NCBI GenBank assembly: GCA_014382295.1
Contig: JACNJZ010000138.1
Span: 1-42,716 of the forward strand
Length of the DNA stretch: 42,716 bases
Direction: 5' to 3'
DNA from: Candidatus Desulfobia pelagia
GTDB lineage: Bacteria > Desulfobacterota > Desulfobulbia > Desulfobulbales > SURF-16
Notes under the pieces: model-generated
Seen by the model: only the letters and a program-made list of their open reading frames with translations
Databases searched by the model: none
Told to the model about the DNA's origin: nothing
In this document: one piece after another, positions 8,195 to 17,624 of the stretch
How the letters are laid out: each line of letters starts with the position of its first letter
Position numbering within the stretch: the stretch's first letter is position 1
Program-made: the position numbers and the translations under genes

Positions 8195-8908
8195 ATGAAA
8201 AATCAGGAAATCCCCTGTGTATTTAAAGATTGCCTTAAGAGGGTACTGGACACTTTGAAACCAGACGAAATAAAAGAAGCTATAATCATCTTTACCCGCT
8301 TTCCCCTGCCGGGGCAAGCCAAGACAAGGCTGGTTCCATACCTTGGAGCGAAAAAGGCTGCGGAACTGCAGCGTTCCATGACAGAACACACCCTGGCGCA
8401 GGCCCGTGATATGCAACAAATGCGAGACGTCTGCATTGAAGTCCATTATGACGGCGGAACCCGAGAACTGATCCAAAAATGGCTGGGGAAAGTTTCCCTG
8501 CACAAGCAGCAGAATGGAGACCTCGGGACACGGTTAGCAGCCGCGCTCTCTACAGGTTTTCAATCGGGATATACAAAGATACTTATTACCGGGACCGATT
8601 GCCCCTCGCTTACGTCCTCACTGATGATACAAAGCCTTGACGACCTGAACCAGAGAGACCTAATAATAGGACCGGCAACAGATGGGGGCTTTTATTTGCT
8701 TGGTCTGAAAAAATCAGCCCCGCAATTGTTTGTCGATGTGCCCTGGGGGACCAGCAAAGTCTACGAAAAAACAGTTTCCAATGCCCAGAAACTAAACCTT
8801 TCCCTATACAATCTCCCAACTCTTTCAGATATTGACCGGCCAGAAGATCTTATTCATCTCCACCCGGCAGGGCGGGACCTCATCACCCTGAACAAACAAG
8901 AGCGTTAA
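8195..8908 (+). CDS. TIGR04282 family transferase (rSAM/selenodomain-associated transferase 1)
   Basis: A 237-residue nucleotidyl/glycosyl-transferase-like protein (DUF2064, GT-A-like fold). FTRFPLPGQAKTRLVP (about residues 33-48) is the nucleotide-binding start, TGTDCPSL is the metal-binding acidic motif and GPATDGGFYLLGL follows. NCBI names the family an arsenosugar-biosynthesis glycosyltransferase; earlier it was defined by co-occurrence with radical-SAM selenodomain proteins. It is paired with TIGR04283 next door, as usual. The ATG at 8195 gives about 30 extra residues before the conserved core and has no clear ribosome-binding site; a non-ATG start near 8250, closer to the core, is possible. 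Confidence 0.85.
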   Translation: MKNQEIPCVFKDCLKRVLDTLKPDEIKEAIIIFTRFPLPGQAKTRLVPYLGAKKAAELQRSMTEHTLAQARDMQQMRDVCIEVHYDGGTRELIQKWLGKVSLHKQQNGDLGTRLAAALSTGFQSGYTKILITGTDCPSLTSSLMIQSLDDLNQRDLIIGPATDGGFYLLGLKKSAPQLFVDVPWGTSKVYEKTVSNAQKLNLSLYNLPTLSDIDRPEDLIHLHPAGRDLITLNKQER

Positions 8909-8918
8909 CAGGCTGTTC

Positions 8919-9611
8919 ATGCAGAAAAAACAGAGAATATCCGTCATCATCCCTTCTCTCAATGAGCAGGAGGTTCTTGCTGCTACGCTGAACACACTGA
9001 AGAACACAACTGTGGAGGCAATTCTCTCTGATGGAGGAAGCAGTGACAAGACTCTCACGATTGCCAGGGATATGGGTCTCAAGCTGCTCTCCTCCCCCCC
9101 TGGACGAGCCAGCCAGCTCAATCATGGTGCACATGCTGCCACTGGGGATATTTTTCTTTTTCTCCACGCTGACACACTGCTGCCGGAAGGATTTGAGGAT
9201 CTGGTCCAAAAAGCTCTGGAAGTTCCTGGTGTAACAGCAGGCGCTTTCCGCTTATCCATCAACTCCGACAGGGGTATTTATCGACTCATAGAAGCAGGGG
9301 TTCATTTCCGGTCAACCACCCTGCAGATGCCTTATGGGGACCAGGCTCTTTTTATGAAAAGGGCTGTTTTTAGAAAGGCGGGAGGGTTCCCGCCCCTGCA
9401 GATAATGGAAGATTACAGTCTGGTGCGGACATTACGCAAACAGGGACGGATACACATCCTTCAGGAACACGTTACAACGTCTGCCCGCCGCTGGCGCCAG
9501 CAGGGCGCCATTGCAACGACAATAAAAAATCAATGTATGATTGCAGGGTTTTTACTCGGAATTTCGCCCGGGCGCCTTGCCCGGTTTTACAGTGCTGGAA
9601 AAAAATTCTGA
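8919..9611 (+). CDS. TIGR04283 family glycosyltransferase (rSAM/selenodomain-associated transferase 2)
   Basis: A 230-residue GT2-family glycosyltransferase. The N-terminus reads RISVIIPSLNE (residues 6-16), then SDGGSSDKT and the DxD-type metal motif in FLFLHADTLLP (about 75-85); a MEDYSLV acidic motif lies near residue 165. This family nearly always sits beside TIGR04282 and is annotated with arsenosugar biosynthesis; no radical-SAM partner is in the window. It begins 10 bases after the preceding gene. Its last 60 bases overlap the end of the convergent cvpA-like gene. Confidence 0.88.
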   Translation: MQKKQRISVIIPSLNEQEVLAATLNTLKNTTVEAILSDGGSSDKTLTIARDMGLKLLSSPPGRASQLNHGAHAATGDIFLFLHADTLLPEGFEDLVQKALEVPGVTAGAFRLSINSDRGIYRLIEAGVHFRSTTLQMPYGDQALFMKRAVFRKAGGFPPLQIMEDYSLVRTLRKQGRIHILQEHVTTSARRWRQQGAIATTIKNQCMIAGFLLGISPGRLARFYSAGKKF

Positions 9612-10115
9612 TATCGCCGGCGGCTGCGGCAGCAGATCTGTACGCAGTTCCTTTTCTTTAACAAAACTTACAAGAAGCTGGGATGCCTGATCAAGATAGG
9701 GATAAAAAAGTGAACGTGTAAAAAAAGGACTGGAGCCGGAAATAAAAGTAGCCGCCCCCATAAACACAAGACATGAGATACACACCCCTTTTCCAACACC
9801 AAAGAGGGCGCCGACGGACTTATCAAACCAGCCAAGAAGGGAGAGGTTCATAACTTTCTTTAAAACCAGACCACTTATTATAACCGCACAGAAAACAAGG
9901 ATGAAAATAAGCAGATAGGAAACCAGAAAACCAACCTGCTTATTCTGAATGTATGGGGACATAAGATGCGCATATTCCCCGTAATAACGTCCGGCAACAA
10001 TAAAGCCCAAAACGAGCGAGAGTATAGAGGCTATCTGTCGGATAAAACCAACCCAGATTCCACGAATAAAAAAGATTGCTAAAATGATTACAACAAGACC
10101 GTCCAGAGTTGACAT
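9552..10115 (-). CDS. cvpA: CvpA family membrane protein
   Basis: A 187-residue inner-membrane protein with four predicted hydrophobic segments in the first 130 residues and the CvpA signature beginning LDGLVVIILAIFFIRGIWVG (residues 4-23). A glycine-rich loop, SVGALFGVGKG, follows at about 101-111. CvpA was named for colicin V production and is linked to envelope stress in enterobacteria; its molecular role is not settled. The hydrophilic C-terminal 40 residues are encoded antisense to the end of the TIGR04283 gene (overlap 9552-9611), an unusually long convergent overlap. Confidence 0.85.
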   Translation of the reverse strand: MSTLDGLVVIILAIFFIRGIWVGFIRQIASILSLVLGFIVAGRYYGEYAHLMSPYIQNKQVGFLVSYLLIFILVFCAVIISGLVLKKVMNLSLLGWFDKSVGALFGVGKGVCISCLVFMGAATFISGSSPFFTRSLFYPYLDQASQLLVSFVKEKELRTDLLPQPPAISEFFSSTVKPGKAPGRNSE

Positions 10116-10167
10116 GTTCCATCAGATACCATAAACAGGAGCCTGGTACAAAGAAAAAGTCCACCAT

Positions 10168-10944
10168 ATGATTTCTGATATAACCCCACTCATAGCCGCT
10201 TCTTTTCGTGAAGAGAAAAATCTTGTCGGCAAATACGCCCTGGCCCGGGTGGATATCAGTCTCCTTCAAGAGCACATCGAGAAGCAAAACGCTCTGCTCG
10301 ATATCTATCTCAGCAGGGAGGAAAAGGAGGTCTTCTGTCGTTTTTCCTACCCGAAGAGAAAATTCGAATGGCTGGGCGGCCGAATTGCTGCAAAATATGC
10401 TGCCATTCTCTATACATCCCAAATCCTCTGCGAAAACGTAACAAAGACACAATGGCACAGCATAGAGGTCTCCCAGGATACTCACAGAAAACCTTTTCTA
10501 AAATCCAGCTCTGACCTGCTGCTGACTCTTCCCCACATCTCCATCTCCCACAGTCATGGTTTAGCCCTGGGCCTTGCATCCTGTCATCCCTGCGGTGTTG
10601 ATGTCCAGGAAATAACCCGGGCCATAGAAAGGGTGGAGAGCCGTTTTGTAACCCCGGAAGAAAAAAAACTCCTGCGAAACTACTTCCCGGATGAAGAACA
10701 TACAAGAAAGGGACTTAGCCTGATCTGGTCAGCGAAAGAGGCAATAAAAAAGGCATCGACCCTCCAGCCTCTTCCCGGTTTTCTGGAAATCTCTCTCAAA
10801 AATGCTGTAAAAAAAGATGGTTATCAGCTTGAAATGTTCTTCAGCAGAAACAAAAACCAGCAATCATCATTCCACAGAGTGTTTACTATCCTGTATGACG
10901 AATACACTCTTGCCCTTACCCTTAACGAGACAAAACCATGCTGA
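10168..10944 (+). CDS. 4-prime-phosphopantetheinyl transferase, Sfp type
   Basis: A 258-residue enzyme that moves phosphopantetheine from CoA to a serine of an acyl or peptidyl carrier protein. The Sfp-type motifs are all there: FEWLGGRIAAK (residues 66-76), ISISHSHG (124-131), GVDVQ with the Mg-binding acid (143-147) and WSAKEA (187-192). No polyketide or peptide synthetase is nearby, so it may serve the fatty-acid carrier protein or a distant cluster. Its end overlaps the Crp/Fnr gene by seven bases, suggesting co-transcription. Confidence 0.88.
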   Translation: MISDITPLIAASFREEKNLVGKYALARVDISLLQEHIEKQNALLDIYLSREEKEVFCRFSYPKRKFEWLGGRIAAKYAAILYTSQILCENVTKTQWHSIEVSQDTHRKPFLKSSSDLLLTLPHISISHSHGLALGLASCHPCGVDVQEITRAIERVESRFVTPEEKKLLRNYFPDEEHTRKGLSLIWSAKEAIKKASTLQPLPGFLEISLKNAVKKDGYQLEMFFSRNKNQQSSFHRVFTILYDEYTLALTLNETKPC

Positions 10945-11624
10945 ATATTGACCCTCTTGCCAACAATTCCCTTTTCAGGGGATTGAACGAAAACGACCAT
11001 AATGAGCTTTCACGAATTAGTGTTTCCCAGGAGTATTCCCGGGGGCAGACTATCTTTCTGGAAGGGCAGGATGGGGCCGGATTTTACCTGGTAACCTCGG
11101 GATTGGTGAAAATTTATAAACTTTCCCTCGATGGAAAAGAGCAGATTTTACATATTCTTGGGCCCGGGGAACCGTTTGCAGAAGTCGCGCTTTTCGCCGG
11201 ATCCACCTACCCGGCCAATGCCATGGCCATCGAAAAAAGTTCTGTTGTTTTTTTCCCCCGCAAGGCCTTCAGCGACCTCATAAGCAAAAGACCTTCTCTT
11301 GCCCTGAATATGCTTGCCACCCTTTCCCTTCGTCTCCGGCAATTTGCCAACATGGTGGAAGCACTCTCCCTGAAAGAGGTTCCAGGCCGGCTTGCTGCCT
11401 ATATTCTTCTTGAAAATGAAGAGCGGGGAAAAAACGGCGACATAAAGCTTCCCATTGCCAAATCTCAGCTTGCCAGCCTTCTGGGGACCATTCCGGAAAC
11501 ACTCTCACGCATTCTTGCCAAAATGACCAAACAGGGAATTGTTACGGCAACAGGATCATCAATCTCTATTCTGGATATGGAAAAGCTGCAGGAACTTGCT
11601 GACGGCGAGACACGTTTGAGTTGA
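10938..11624 (+). CDS. Crp/Fnr family transcription regulator
   Basis: A 228-residue regulator with an N-terminal cyclic-nucleotide-binding-like beta-barrel (about residues 10-125), the long dimer helix, and a C-terminal winged helix (about 150-215). The recognition helix includes PETLSRILAKM, typical of Crp/Fnr proteins. No N-terminal cysteine cluster for an Fe-S centre is visible, so it is not a classical FNR. The effector is unknown; such proteins in sulfate reducers often answer to nitrosative stress or redox state. It overlaps the phosphopantetheinyl transferase gene and converges on the RSH gene, 35 bases away. Confidence 0.9.
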   Translation: MLNIDPLANNSLFRGLNENDHNELSRISVSQEYSRGQTIFLEGQDGAGFYLVTSGLVKIYKLSLDGKEQILHILGPGEPFAEVALFAGSTYPANAMAIEKSSVVFFPRKAFSDLISKRPSLALNMLATLSLRLRQFANMVEALSLKEVPGRLAAYILLENEERGKNGDIKLPIAKSQLASLLGTIPETLSRILAKMTKQGIVTATGSSISILDMEKLQELADGETRLS

Positions 11625-11659
11625 GGCGTCTTGAACAAATACGCCGTAAACGCCCATGA

Positions 11660-13771
11660 CTACTGCTCCAGGACAAACTCGAAGTCCAATTTGCTTTTTC
11701 TGAAATGCTGAAGGATATTTTTTAACCCCTGCAGATTTTCAACATCAAAAGAAATATCCCATGCTGTTATGTTTGAAGGAACACTGGACAGGGCAACAAC
11801 ATCAACTACCTTCATGTCCTCCGGCGCTACACTGAGAAGCATAAAGACCCTGTTCCGGGAATACTTCTCATTGATAAACACATCCTGCAGTTTCTCGATG
11901 CTGGTATTTTTCAGATTCCAGCGAACCTCAACAACATCTTCCCTCTGAATTTTTAATTGTTTCAAACGATTGCAATCCTGATGATGCACAGAGAGCCCGC
12001 GGTCACTGAGAAGAGCAAGCAGTCCCTTGTCGGAAGGAATAGGGTGGCAGCAGCGAGAGAGCTTGATACAGGCTTGATCCAGCGTATCCAGATAAATACG
12101 ATTTAAAAATTCGGGTTTTGGCCACAGCGGTGGTTTATTGGCAAACAGAAATTTCTTAATTGCACCCAGAAACTCTTTGAGTCGAATTTCTCCTTGCCCT
12201 ACAGCAAGATAGAGGTCGTCAATATCCTCTCTGCCAAAAAAAGTCACCACATTCATAAATTCTTTCTGGTCAACAATACTGAAAGAAACCCCATATTGTC
12301 TCAGTTCCTGCCTTATCAGCGACTGACCGACCCTCCTGGCCAGATTATGGCGGCGCATACGAAAAAGACGGGAGAGTTCTGAGCGGGCCCGGGGAGACCT
12401 ACAGCTTTTTTGAATTTCAGGATCAAACCGCACCGGGCGCTCCTGGGTAATAATAACAACCCTGTCTCCATCCTTCAGAACATGGTCCATTCCGACCTTC
12501 TCCTGCCCAACCGTGGCCGCGATGCAGTGGAGTCCTATTTCCGTGTGCACCTTAAAGGCAAAATCAAGGACAATACTCTTAGCAGGCAGAGAAATAAGGT
12601 CTCCCCTCGGGGTGTATGTATAAATATCCCGCGCCCCGCTTGCCGCAATCATTTCGCGATACGAAAGCTCATCATCGGAGCCGAGTATTCCAAGCATCTC
12701 CTTGATTTCATTGGCAAAAACGGAAGGGATCGTCCGAAGAGTCAACCATTGCTGGATGATCCCGTTTTTTGCCGAATCCATCATCTCCTGGGTTCTGATC
12801 TTAAAAAGGAAATTCTGGCCTTTTATATTGGCCTTAGCGTGCAGACTCTGGTAACCAGTCGGTTTTGGATTGGCAATGAAATCCCTGATCGTCCGGGGAA
12901 TGGGCGGGAAGAGATTATTAATAACCCCAAGCACCCTGTAACAGCTCTGGACATCATCAACGATAACGATAATATCAAGCGGGTCCTCTATGTTTTTTGA
13001 TAGGACCTTTAATACCGTGTCATAATAGGCGCCAAGACCCTTGGCCCGGATCCTGATTCTTGCGGTAATCCACACATCTTCAAAGGCCTCCTGCAGCTGC
13101 TGCCGAATTCCAACAACAAGATCCTGCTCTTCAAGCTGACGAATTGAAGCCGCAACTTTCAAGCTTTGACGGGGAAACTTGTTCATGAGAGCCAGGCCAT
13201 AAAGCTCTCTTTTGAGACCATAAAGCCCCATCACTTCCGCCAGCGGCGCATAGACATCAAGAGTCTCATCGGCAACCTTCTGGCGCTTGTGCTTCGGCAT
13301 TGCCGCCATAGTGCGCATATTATGCAGACGATCAGCAAGCTTTACCAGCATCACTTCAACCCGGGATGCGGCTTTGGTAAATATTTTCCTGTGAATAACC
13401 TTGTAAAGACTCTGCCTGTCTCCTGAAAAATCATCAATCTTTGTACAGCCATCAACGATTGCGGCTACATGCTTGCCGAACATCTCCCCGATAAGGCTTG
13501 GGGTTACTTCCTTAACATCTTCCACTGTGTCATGAAGAATTGCTGCTGCCAGCATTGCCGGATCCGTAACACCGAGCTCCTCCACAAGAATAAGGACAAC
13601 ATGGCAGGGATGACTGACGTAGACTTCGCCCGACTTTCTTTTCTGATCCTGATGGGCATCCACGGCAAAAGAAAAGGCTTTCCAGAATAAAGCTGCCGGC
13701 CCTTCCTGACCGCCAATCAAGCCTTCCATTCGTTTGCAATAAGCAGATATGTCAAAAGTGTTTGACGTCAT
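11660..13771 (-). CDS. RelA/SpoT homologue, probably (p)ppGpp hydrolase with degenerate synthetase domain
   Basis: A 703-residue long RSH protein. The HD hydrolase domain (about 30-190) keeps the SHP histidine (54), HDTVED (80-85), the DGCTK stretch and LADRLHNMRT (145-154). The synthetase domain (about 225-345) keeps IRDFIANPK and GYQSLH, but the catalytic glutamate of the usual ExQIRT motif is Leu322 (LFKIRT), the next conserved glutamate is replaced in SAKNG, and the basic substrate motif near 240-250 does not fit. TGS (about 383-445), a zinc-finger-like CCHPIP region and a C-terminal ACT-like domain follow. I infer that it breaks down (p)ppGpp but makes little. It is transcribed divergently from rnr. 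Confidence 0.88.
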   Translation of the reverse strand: MTSNTFDISAYCKRMEGLIGGQEGPAALFWKAFSFAVDAHQDQKRKSGEVYVSHPCHVVLILVEELGVTDPAMLAAAILHDTVEDVKEVTPSLIGEMFGKHVAAIVDGCTKIDDFSGDRQSLYKVIHRKIFTKAASRVEVMLVKLADRLHNMRTMAAMPKHKRQKVADETLDVYAPLAEVMGLYGLKRELYGLALMNKFPRQSLKVAASIRQLEEQDLVVGIRQQLQEAFEDVWITARIRIRAKGLGAYYDTVLKVLSKNIEDPLDIIVIVDDVQSCYRVLGVINNLFPPIPRTIRDFIANPKPTGYQSLHAKANIKGQNFLFKIRTQEMMDSAKNGIIQQWLTLRTIPSVFANEIKEMLGILGSDDELSYREMIAASGARDIYTYTPRGDLISLPAKSIVLDFAFKVHTEIGLHCIAATVGQEKVGMDHVLKDGDRVVIITQERPVRFDPEIQKSCRSPRARSELSRLFRMRRHNLARRVGQSLIRQELRQYGVSFSIVDQKEFMNVVTFFGREDIDDLYLAVGQGEIRLKEFLGAIKKFLFANKPPLWPKPEFLNRIYLDTLDQACIKLSRCCHPIPSDKGLLALLSDRGLSVHHQDCNRLKQLKIQREDVVEVRWNLKNTSIEKLQDVFINEKYSRNRVFMLLSVAPEDMKVVDVVALSSVPSNITAWDISFDVENLQGLKNILQHFRKSKLDFEFVLEQ

Positions 13772-14003
13772 CAGGGATAAATTAAGTTGAAAGGAAAAGG
13801 GTTAAGGGATACTAATGTGATTATCTGTTTTCCTGAAAAATATGTCTCTCGAAATCAGTTCATGTTTGTTTGGAAAGTCTTCACTTTCCATAAGGGAAAA
13901 AGCTCAGCGCATTGTACTCATGTTACACTTTGTTGTATCTTTCTCAAATGATAACAAAGTTTATATCGAAAATAAATCCGAAAACAACAAATAAAAATTA
14001 CCC

Positions 14004-16265
14004 ATGGCCTATAAAAAAAGAGAAAAGAGAGGTTTTTCTGCCAGAAGAAAATCCGGACGCGCCTCCCGCCACACCAGAAGAGACACATCTCCTGAGGTAC
14101 ACAATCTGCCGACAATGACCTGCGGAGAGGATGTTACCATGGAGTCTCTCCTGACAGCTCTTTTTCAGTACAAGAGTCCGGCAGACGTCAAAGAAATTGC
14201 CCAGGCCATAGGTTTGCCACCCCACTGCCTTCAGGACCTCGACACGGCTCTCCGCTCACTCCGTCATCGTCATCTTCTTGCAGCCCACGGAAAAAAGAAA
14301 TACCTCCTTAACGGTGAAATTGTAAAAGAAGGGACCTTGAGCGTTCACCCCCGCGGTTTTGGTTTTGCCGCTCTTGCCGCAGATGAAACCACGGGTAAAA
14401 AGCAGGATGATATTTTTATTCCGGAAAGGAATATGGCCGGAGCTCTTCATGGAGACAGGATTCTTCTTGGCCTCCAGCGGTTAAGCAGCCGTCGTAATCG
14501 CCTTGAAGGTGCTGTTCTTGCAATTCTAGAGAGAACAGCCGAGCAGATAGTTGGTTTTTATGCGGAAGGAAGCAAGAGGGGAATTGTCACCCCGGAGGAT
14601 GCAAGATTTCCCTTTCAGATCATAATCCCCCTTGAATTTTCAGGCGGAGCGCAAAACGGAGCAGCAGTTGTCGTCCAACTGGACCCTGCCGGGAAAGAAA
14701 AAAAACCTCCTGAGCCGTTTCAAAAGCCGGCTCTTGTCGGCAAGATTATCGAAGTACTGGGCAATCCGGAAGAACTGGCAGTTCAAATGGAAATGGTCAT
14801 AAGAAAACATGGGCTCCCAAGAACATTTACCCCTGTAGCCATTCATGAAGCAGAGGCCCTGACAATCCCGACCACAGTCTCTGCAGATCGAACAGATCTC
14901 CGGGATATCCTCCATGTCACAATTGATGGAGAAACTGCCCGCGATTTTGATGATGCCGTCTCGATTGTAAAAACCAAAAACGGTTACAAACTCTATGTCT
15001 CCATCGCTGACGTCAGCCACTATGTAAAGCCGGGATCCCCTCTGGACCAGGAAGCATATCTCCGGGGAACAAGCGTCTACTTCCCCACAGGAGTCGTGCC
15101 CATGCTCCCCGAGCAGTTATCAAATGAGATATGCAGCCTCAAGCCTGATGAAAACAGGTACTCTTTTACCTGCATCCTCGATTTTGACCGCAACGGCAAG
15201 CGGCAGAAAACAGAATTCTGCAAAAGTATTATCAAGAGCCAATATCGCCTCACCTATACTTTGGTAAGTCAGATTCTCGTCGACAAAGACACTGCAGTTC
15301 GCAGCCAATACAAACCCCTCCTCACTCCTCTGAAGTGGATGGGCGAACTGGCTGCTCAACTGGAACAGCTGCGACTCAAAAGAGGAAGTATAGGCCTTGA
15401 GATTCCCGAAGCAATAATAGACCTGAACACAGAGGAAAACACCATCCTCTCCATTCGCAGGTCTGACCGCAACCAGGCCCATAAAATTGTTGAAGAATTC
15501 ATGCTGGCCGCAAATGAAGCCGTTGCTGCCACTTTTGTCAAACATCGCCATCCGGCAATTTTCCGCATCCACGAAAATCCTGATACCATGAAAGCTATGG
15601 AATTAAGCCGTCTTCTGCACTCTCTCGGCTTTCACTCCAGAGAAGATGCCGGATCTATACAATGGTTCGATCAGGTCCTGAAAACAGCCCGCGGCACCCC
15701 CCAGGAATATATTGTCAACAACCTTATCCTGAGGGTAATGCAACAGGCCCGCTACTCAACTGACAATATAGGCCATTTCGGCCTTGCTGCCGACAGTTAT
15801 ACCCATTTCACCTCCCCGATCAGGCGCTACCCGGACCTTCTCGTTCACCGCGCCCTTGCCCGATTGCTGCATCTTGACAAAGAAAAAGTACAGACCCAGG
15901 AGGCCTCATCACTTTCCGAGGCCGCTGATTTTCTTTCCGACCGGGAACGCATCGCCGTTAAAGCCGAACGGGACATGCTGGACCGTCTCAAGGTTTTTTA
16001 CATGGAAGACAAGGTGGGAGAGGTTTTTGAAGGTATCATTTCCGGAGTCAGCGCCTTTGGCCTGTTCATAGAACTGCGTGAAAGCCTTATCAGTGGTGCC
16101 GTCTCCCTGACCGACATGTCAGGCGACTCCTTTTTTGTGGATGAAGAAAATCATCGGATTCTGGGCAGAAGTTCACGAACTTCATATCAGCTGGGAGACC
16201 TGGTACAGGTCCGTCTCCTGAGTGCAGATAAACAACGCTGGAGGCTCAACTTCACACTTGAGTAA
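14004..16265 (+). CDS. rnr: ribonuclease R
   Basis: A 753-residue processive 3-prime to 5-prime exoribonuclease of the RNB family. A very basic tail (residues 1-30) leads to a winged-helix domain, cold-shock RNA-binding domains, the RNB catalytic domain with the metal-binding ARDFDDAV (about 311-318) and YTHFTSPIRRYPDL (about 598-611), and a C-terminal S1 domain (about 667-750). It degrades structured RNA and helps in rRNA and tmRNA quality control. The ATG at 14004 includes the basic tail, which is normal for RNase R, though no strong ribosome-binding site is seen. The 232-base region upstream, shared with the divergent RSH gene, is AT-rich with no other feature I can name. Confidence 0.95.
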   Translation: MAYKKREKRGFSARRKSGRASRHTRRDTSPEVHNLPTMTCGEDVTMESLLTALFQYKSPADVKEIAQAIGLPPHCLQDLDTALRSLRHRHLLAAHGKKKYLLNGEIVKEGTLSVHPRGFGFAALAADETTGKKQDDIFIPERNMAGALHGDRILLGLQRLSSRRNRLEGAVLAILERTAEQIVGFYAEGSKRGIVTPEDARFPFQIIIPLEFSGGAQNGAAVVVQLDPAGKEKKPPEPFQKPALVGKIIEVLGNPEELAVQMEMVIRKHGLPRTFTPVAIHEAEALTIPTTVSADRTDLRDILHVTIDGETARDFDDAVSIVKTKNGYKLYVSIADVSHYVKPGSPLDQEAYLRGTSVYFPTGVVPMLPEQLSNEICSLKPDENRYSFTCILDFDRNGKRQKTEFCKSIIKSQYRLTYTLVSQILVDKDTAVRSQYKPLLTPLKWMGELAAQLEQLRLKRGSIGLEIPEAIIDLNTEENTILSIRRSDRNQAHKIVEEFMLAANEAVAATFVKHRHPAIFRIHENPDTMKAMELSRLLHSLGFHSREDAGSIQWFDQVLKTARGTPQEYIVNNLILRVMQQARYSTDNIGHFGLAADSYTHFTSPIRRYPDLLVHRALARLLHLDKEKVQTQEASSLSEAADFLSDRERIAVKAERDMLDRLKVFYMEDKVGEVFEGIISGVSAFGLFIELRESLISGAVSLTDMSGDSFFVDEENHRILGRSSRTSYQLGDLVQVRLLSADKQRWRLNFTLE

Positions 16266-16280
16266 TATAAAACACCAGAC

Positions 16281-17039
16281 ATGAACCAACTTCTTGATCA
16301 GGCTGCCGTTGTTCTGGTTCGCCCCAAATATTCTGAAAATATCGGCGCAGCTGCCCGGATTGCTGCCAATATGGGTGTCACTAGAATCATTGTTGTCCAT
16401 GATACAGAACCGGACCTGCAGACAATGCTTAAAATGGCAACCCATCACGCCGCTCACCTCATCCATGCCATAGAGCGATTTTCATGCCTGCAGGAGGCCG
16501 TAGCACCCTTCAACTGGATTGTCGGGACCAGTGCTCGAAAAGGAAGACAGCGCCGGACAATGAAACACATCAAAACGGCCATGCAGACCACGCTTCCCCA
16601 CCTGAAAAACAACCCCACAGCCTTTCTGTTTGGCCCAGAAAACAGTGGCCTCTCTAATGACGACCTGAAACTGTGCAACATCATTGCCACTATTCCCACG
16701 GCAGATTTCTCGTCTCTGAATTTAGCCCAGTCTGTTGGAATCGTTCTGTATGAATTGTTCAGCGGCGTTCAGGAACTCACCACCGACAGCACCCCCCCCA
16801 CTCTGCCGAAGCTGGCATCTTCACAGGAAATGGAAGAGGTATACAGTCTCTTTGAAAAAACACTCCAGAAAATCGATTATTTAAAAGAAACAGACTATAA
16901 TTACATGATCTACAATATCCGCCACTTTCTTGGCAGAATCGGCCTGCGTGCCAGGGAGGTCAAAGTGATAAATGGCTTCTGCCGTCACGTCCTCTGGCTT
17001 GCAGAAAAAACAGATCAGGGAGGATACCGTGGCCATTGA
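16281..17039 (+). CDS. trmJ: TrmJ-like tRNA 2-prime-O-methyltransferase
   Basis: A 252-residue SPOUT-class RNA methyltransferase. Motif 1 NIGAAAR is at residues 20-26, motif 2 GPENSGLS at 118-125 and motif 3 SLNLAQSV at 145-152; these build the knotted AdoMet site. TrmJ modifies position 32 in the anticodon loop of tRNAs; close relatives can act on other tRNA or rRNA positions, so the exact target is inferred. The C-terminal extension (about 170-250) is helical, as in TrmJ. It starts 15 bases after rnr and overlaps the folate ligase gene by 11 bases, so rnr, trmJ and the ligase likely form an operon. Confidence 0.87.
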   Translation: MNQLLDQAAVVLVRPKYSENIGAAARIAANMGVTRIIVVHDTEPDLQTMLKMATHHAAHLIHAIERFSCLQEAVAPFNWIVGTSARKGRQRRTMKHIKTAMQTTLPHLKNNPTAFLFGPENSGLSNDDLKLCNIIATIPTADFSSLNLAQSVGIVLYELFSGVQELTTDSTPPTLPKLASSQEMEEVYSLFEKTLQKIDYLKETDYNYMIYNIRHFLGRIGLRAREVKVINGFCRHVLWLAEKTDQGGYRGH

Positions 17040-17619
17040 AACCCGGCAGGAATTACGCCGAAGAATACTAGAGCGAAGAGATTCTATTCCCGCCGAAGAA
17101 AGGCAGAGAAATAGTACTGTCATTGTCAATAATCTCTGGCAAATAGACGGTTTTTCTTCTGCTCAGAATATCATGCTCTATATTAATTTCCGCAGTGAAG
17201 TGGAAACCCTGCCGTTAATAGAAGAATGCACCAAGAGAAACATACAGGTAACAGCACCCCTCACTATTACCAAACCGCCCCGCCTTGTTCCCTTTCCAGT
17301 AACAGACCCGGAAAAAGACCTGAGGCCCGGTTACTGTAATATCCCTGAACCAGACCAGGATCGCCTCACGCCATGGGATCCCTCCAAAATTGATGTGGTG
17401 CTGCTGCCTGGAAGTGTCTTTGACCGGCAGGGAGGCAGGCTCGGATATGGCGGCGGCTATTATGACCGCTTTCTCTCCCAAGAGGCACCTCAGGCTCTGC
17501 GAATAGCCCTTGCTTTTGAGATACAGATTGTCGACAAGGTCCCGGTTCAGGCTCATGACATTCCAATGCACTACCTGGTCTCTGAAAAAAAGATTACACA
17601 CATAGAAACAACACCGTAA
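17029..17619 (+). CDS. 5-formyltetrahydrofolate cyclo-ligase
   Basis: A 196-residue enzyme that uses ATP to turn 5-formyl-THF into 5,10-methenyl-THF. The family signature is clear in LPGSVFDRQGGRLGYGGGYYDR (positions about 129-150) with the nucleotide-binding glycines, and the N-terminal RQELRRRILERRDSIP matches the family start. I chose GTG 17029 because GGAGG at 17020-17024 sits 4 bases before it; the upstream in-frame ATG at 16972 is inside trmJ and would add residues without similarity to the family. Gene names in other bacteria include ygfA and fau. Confidence 0.9.
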   Translation: MAIETRQELRRRILERRDSIPAEERQRNSTVIVNNLWQIDGFSSAQNIMLYINFRSEVETLPLIEECTKRNIQVTAPLTITKPPRLVPFPVTDPEKDLRPGYCNIPEPDQDRLTPWDPSKIDVVLLPGSVFDRQGGRLGYGGGYYDRFLSQEAPQALRIALAFEIQIVDKVPVQAHDIPMHYLVSEKKITHIETTP

Positions 17620-17624
17620 AAAAT

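Noticed and set aside
12410-13000. 196-codon open frame on the plus strand inside the RSH gene
   Set aside because: It is antisense to the conserved TGS and synthetase regions of the RSH protein and its product looks like no family.
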